Of a stretch of 7,364 bases of DNA, positions 6,483 through 7,364 are shown one piece after another. The notes below the pieces were generated by a model, which did not search any database, was not told the DNA's origin, and saw nothing but the letters and a program-made list of their open reading frames with translations. Made by a program: the position numbers and the translations under genes. Within the stretch, counting starts at the first letter, position 1. Each line of letters begins with the position of its first letter. The stretch comes from JBFJWU01 sp041623475 [NCBI: bacterium] (lineage in GTDB: Bacteria > J088). The stretch is from NCBI GenBank assembly GCA_041623475.1, contig JBFJWU010000165.1, forward strand, positions 1 to 7,364. Direction: 5' to 3'.

Positions 6483-6559
6483 GGTAGCACAGCGGGAACG
6501 TCGTTTCCACGCGTCATAACCATAAAAACAGGGCCGCCGACAACGCCTGACATGGTAGG
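6483..6559. promoter_or_regulatory. Divergent intergenic region, presumed promoters
   Basis: These 77 nt separate the divergent starts of the ATPase operon and phoH, so both promoters probably lie here or inside the opposite gene. The middle is locally AT-rich (about 6515-6530, CATAACCATAAAAACA). Minus-strand TTGTCG (about 6539-6544) could be a -35 element, but no good -10 follows at normal spacing. On the plus strand CATAAA is a weak -10 candidate. I see no convincing inverted repeat. Confidence 0.35.
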
Positions 6560-7364
6560 ATGAGCCTGGTAGATGACGGGTGGCTTTTCGACCAAAAACC
6601 CGAACCGCGGAGCAACCGATTGGGAAAAACTCAATCCCGGCGACACACGCACGAGCCGGAAGTCATTGAAGAAATCGAGTTACGGGACCTTGATGCCCTG
6701 CGCCTGGTGTGCGGGGAACGGGATCGCAATCTTCGTGATATTGAGGGTCGGTTCCGGGTTACCCTGCACCCTCGCGGAAACCAGATACGAATCATCGGCG
6801 AACGAAGTTCGGTCGACGACGCGACCCGGACGATTCAGGCCATGTATGACGATGCCGTTGACGGACGTGAGGTAACCGTCCCAACGGTGGCAACGGGGGG
6901 CATCGCGGGGGAGTCGCCATTGGAGTCTGCACCTGGTGATGTTGTCCTGGTCACATTCCAGAACAAAAAGCTTGGCCCCCGGACAGAAACCCAGAAGGAT
7001 TACATCAGGTCCATCTCCGAACACAATATTGTGTTTGCACTGGGACCAGCGGGTACCGGCAAAACGTACCTGGCCGTACTGATGGCAGTCCAGCAACTGC
7101 TGGCCGGGGCGGTCAACAGGATTATCCTGGCCAGGCCAGCGGTCGAAGCCGGCGAAAAACTGGGGTTTTTGCCCGGTGACCTGGCGGAAAAAGTTAACCC
7201 GTACCTGCGCCCCCTGTACGACGCGCTGCACGATATGTTGCCGTTTGACCGTGTGACGCAGATGATCGAATCAGGTGTCATTGAAGTCGCTCCCCTGGCA
7301 TTCATGCGCGGGAGAACCTTGAACAATGCATTTATCATCCTCGACGAGGCCCAGAACTCGACCC
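6560..7364 (+). CDS. phoH: PhoH-family ATPase, 3' end beyond window (partial)
   Basis: The frame opens at ATG 6560 and runs 268 residues to the right edge without a stop. Residues 44-100 resemble the N-terminal KH-like domain of PhoH/YbeZ proteins. Residues 130-142 (V-T-F-Q-N-K-K-L-G-P-R-T) lead into the ATPase with Walker A G-P-A-G-T-G-K-T (162-169), the family signature R-P-A-V-E-A-G-E-K-L-G-F-L-P-G-D (192-207), then P-L-A-F-M-R-G-R-T and Walker B I-I-L-D-E-A-Q (259-265). PhoH-like proteins are cytosolic and linked to RNA metabolism and ribosome maturation, often next to the RNase YbeY. Full-length relatives have about 320-350 residues, so some 60-80 are missing. A stop codon (6548-6550) lies just upstream in frame and ATG 6560 is the first start after it, preceded directly by AGG without normal spacing. 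It is divergent from the ATPase operon, so the two are probably separate units. Confidence 0.93.
   Translation, partial: MSLVDDGWLFDQKPEPRSNRLGKTQSRRHTHEPEVIEEIELRDLDALRLVCGERDRNLRDIEGRFRVTLHPRGNQIRIIGERSSVDDATRTIQAMYDDAVDGREVTVPTVATGGIAGESPLESAPGDVVLVTFQNKKLGPRTETQKDYIRSISEHNIVFALGPAGTGKTYLAVLMAVQQLLAGAVNRIILARPAVEAGEKLGFLPGDLAEKVNPYLRPLYDALHDMLPFDRVTQMIESGVIEVAPLAFMRGRTLNNAFIILDEAQNST

Noticed and set aside
6220-6510. Minus-strand frame starting 28 nt upstream of the ATPase, as a possible frameshifted N-terminus
   Set aside because: The ATPase frame is intact from before its Walker A motif, so no frameshift is needed; the alternative frame reads as noise.
6680-7231. Minus-strand frame of 183 codons opposite phoH
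   Set aside because: The plus strand carries the full PhoH signature through this region, including Walker A and the R-P-A-V-E-A-G-E-K-L-G motif.

Overview
The window holds seven protein genes and almost no non-coding DNA. Six lie on the minus strand as one tightly packed operon, read from about 6480 down to 1. The seventh, a PhoH-family ATPase, is divergent on the plus strand and runs off the right edge. Both terminal genes are cut by the window. Two lipoprotein signal peptides, a PHA-type regulator, an ArsA/GET3-like ATPase and a PhoH protein, in DNA of moderately high GC (estimated by eye, not computed), suggest a Gram-negative bacterium, probably proteobacterial or myxobacteria-like. The sequence alone does not settle the taxon.

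Minus-strand operon in transcription order: (1) an ArsA/GET3-family ATPase with a C-terminal HSP20-like domain (5319-6482); (2) a small helical protein I do not recognise (4840-5322); (3) a PhaR-type polyhydroxyalkanoate regulator with a long helical tail (4235-4843); (4) an alpha/beta hydrolase with the residues of a haloalkane dehalogenase (3322-4212); (5) a large lipoprotein with one fibronectin-like domain, two Ig-like domains and fourteen RCC1 repeats (281-3325); (6) the start of a small lipoprotein (1-284). Four of the five junctions are 4-nt stop/start overlaps (TTGA, ATGA, TTGA, GTGA) and the fifth is a 22-nt gap, so one message and translational coupling are likely. Only PhaR starts with ATG.

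The first four products look cytosolic and the last two look exported and lipid-anchored. A link between the ATPase, the helical protein and PhaR, for example in granule or inclusion handling or in chaperone-like delivery of a client, is an inference from gene order. No PHA synthase, phasin, depolymerase or gas vesicle structural gene is visible.

The only intergenic stretch of note is the 77 nt between the divergent ATPase and PhoH starts (6483-6559), which should carry both promoters. No tRNA, rRNA, CRISPR array, insertion sequence or clear terminator was seen.
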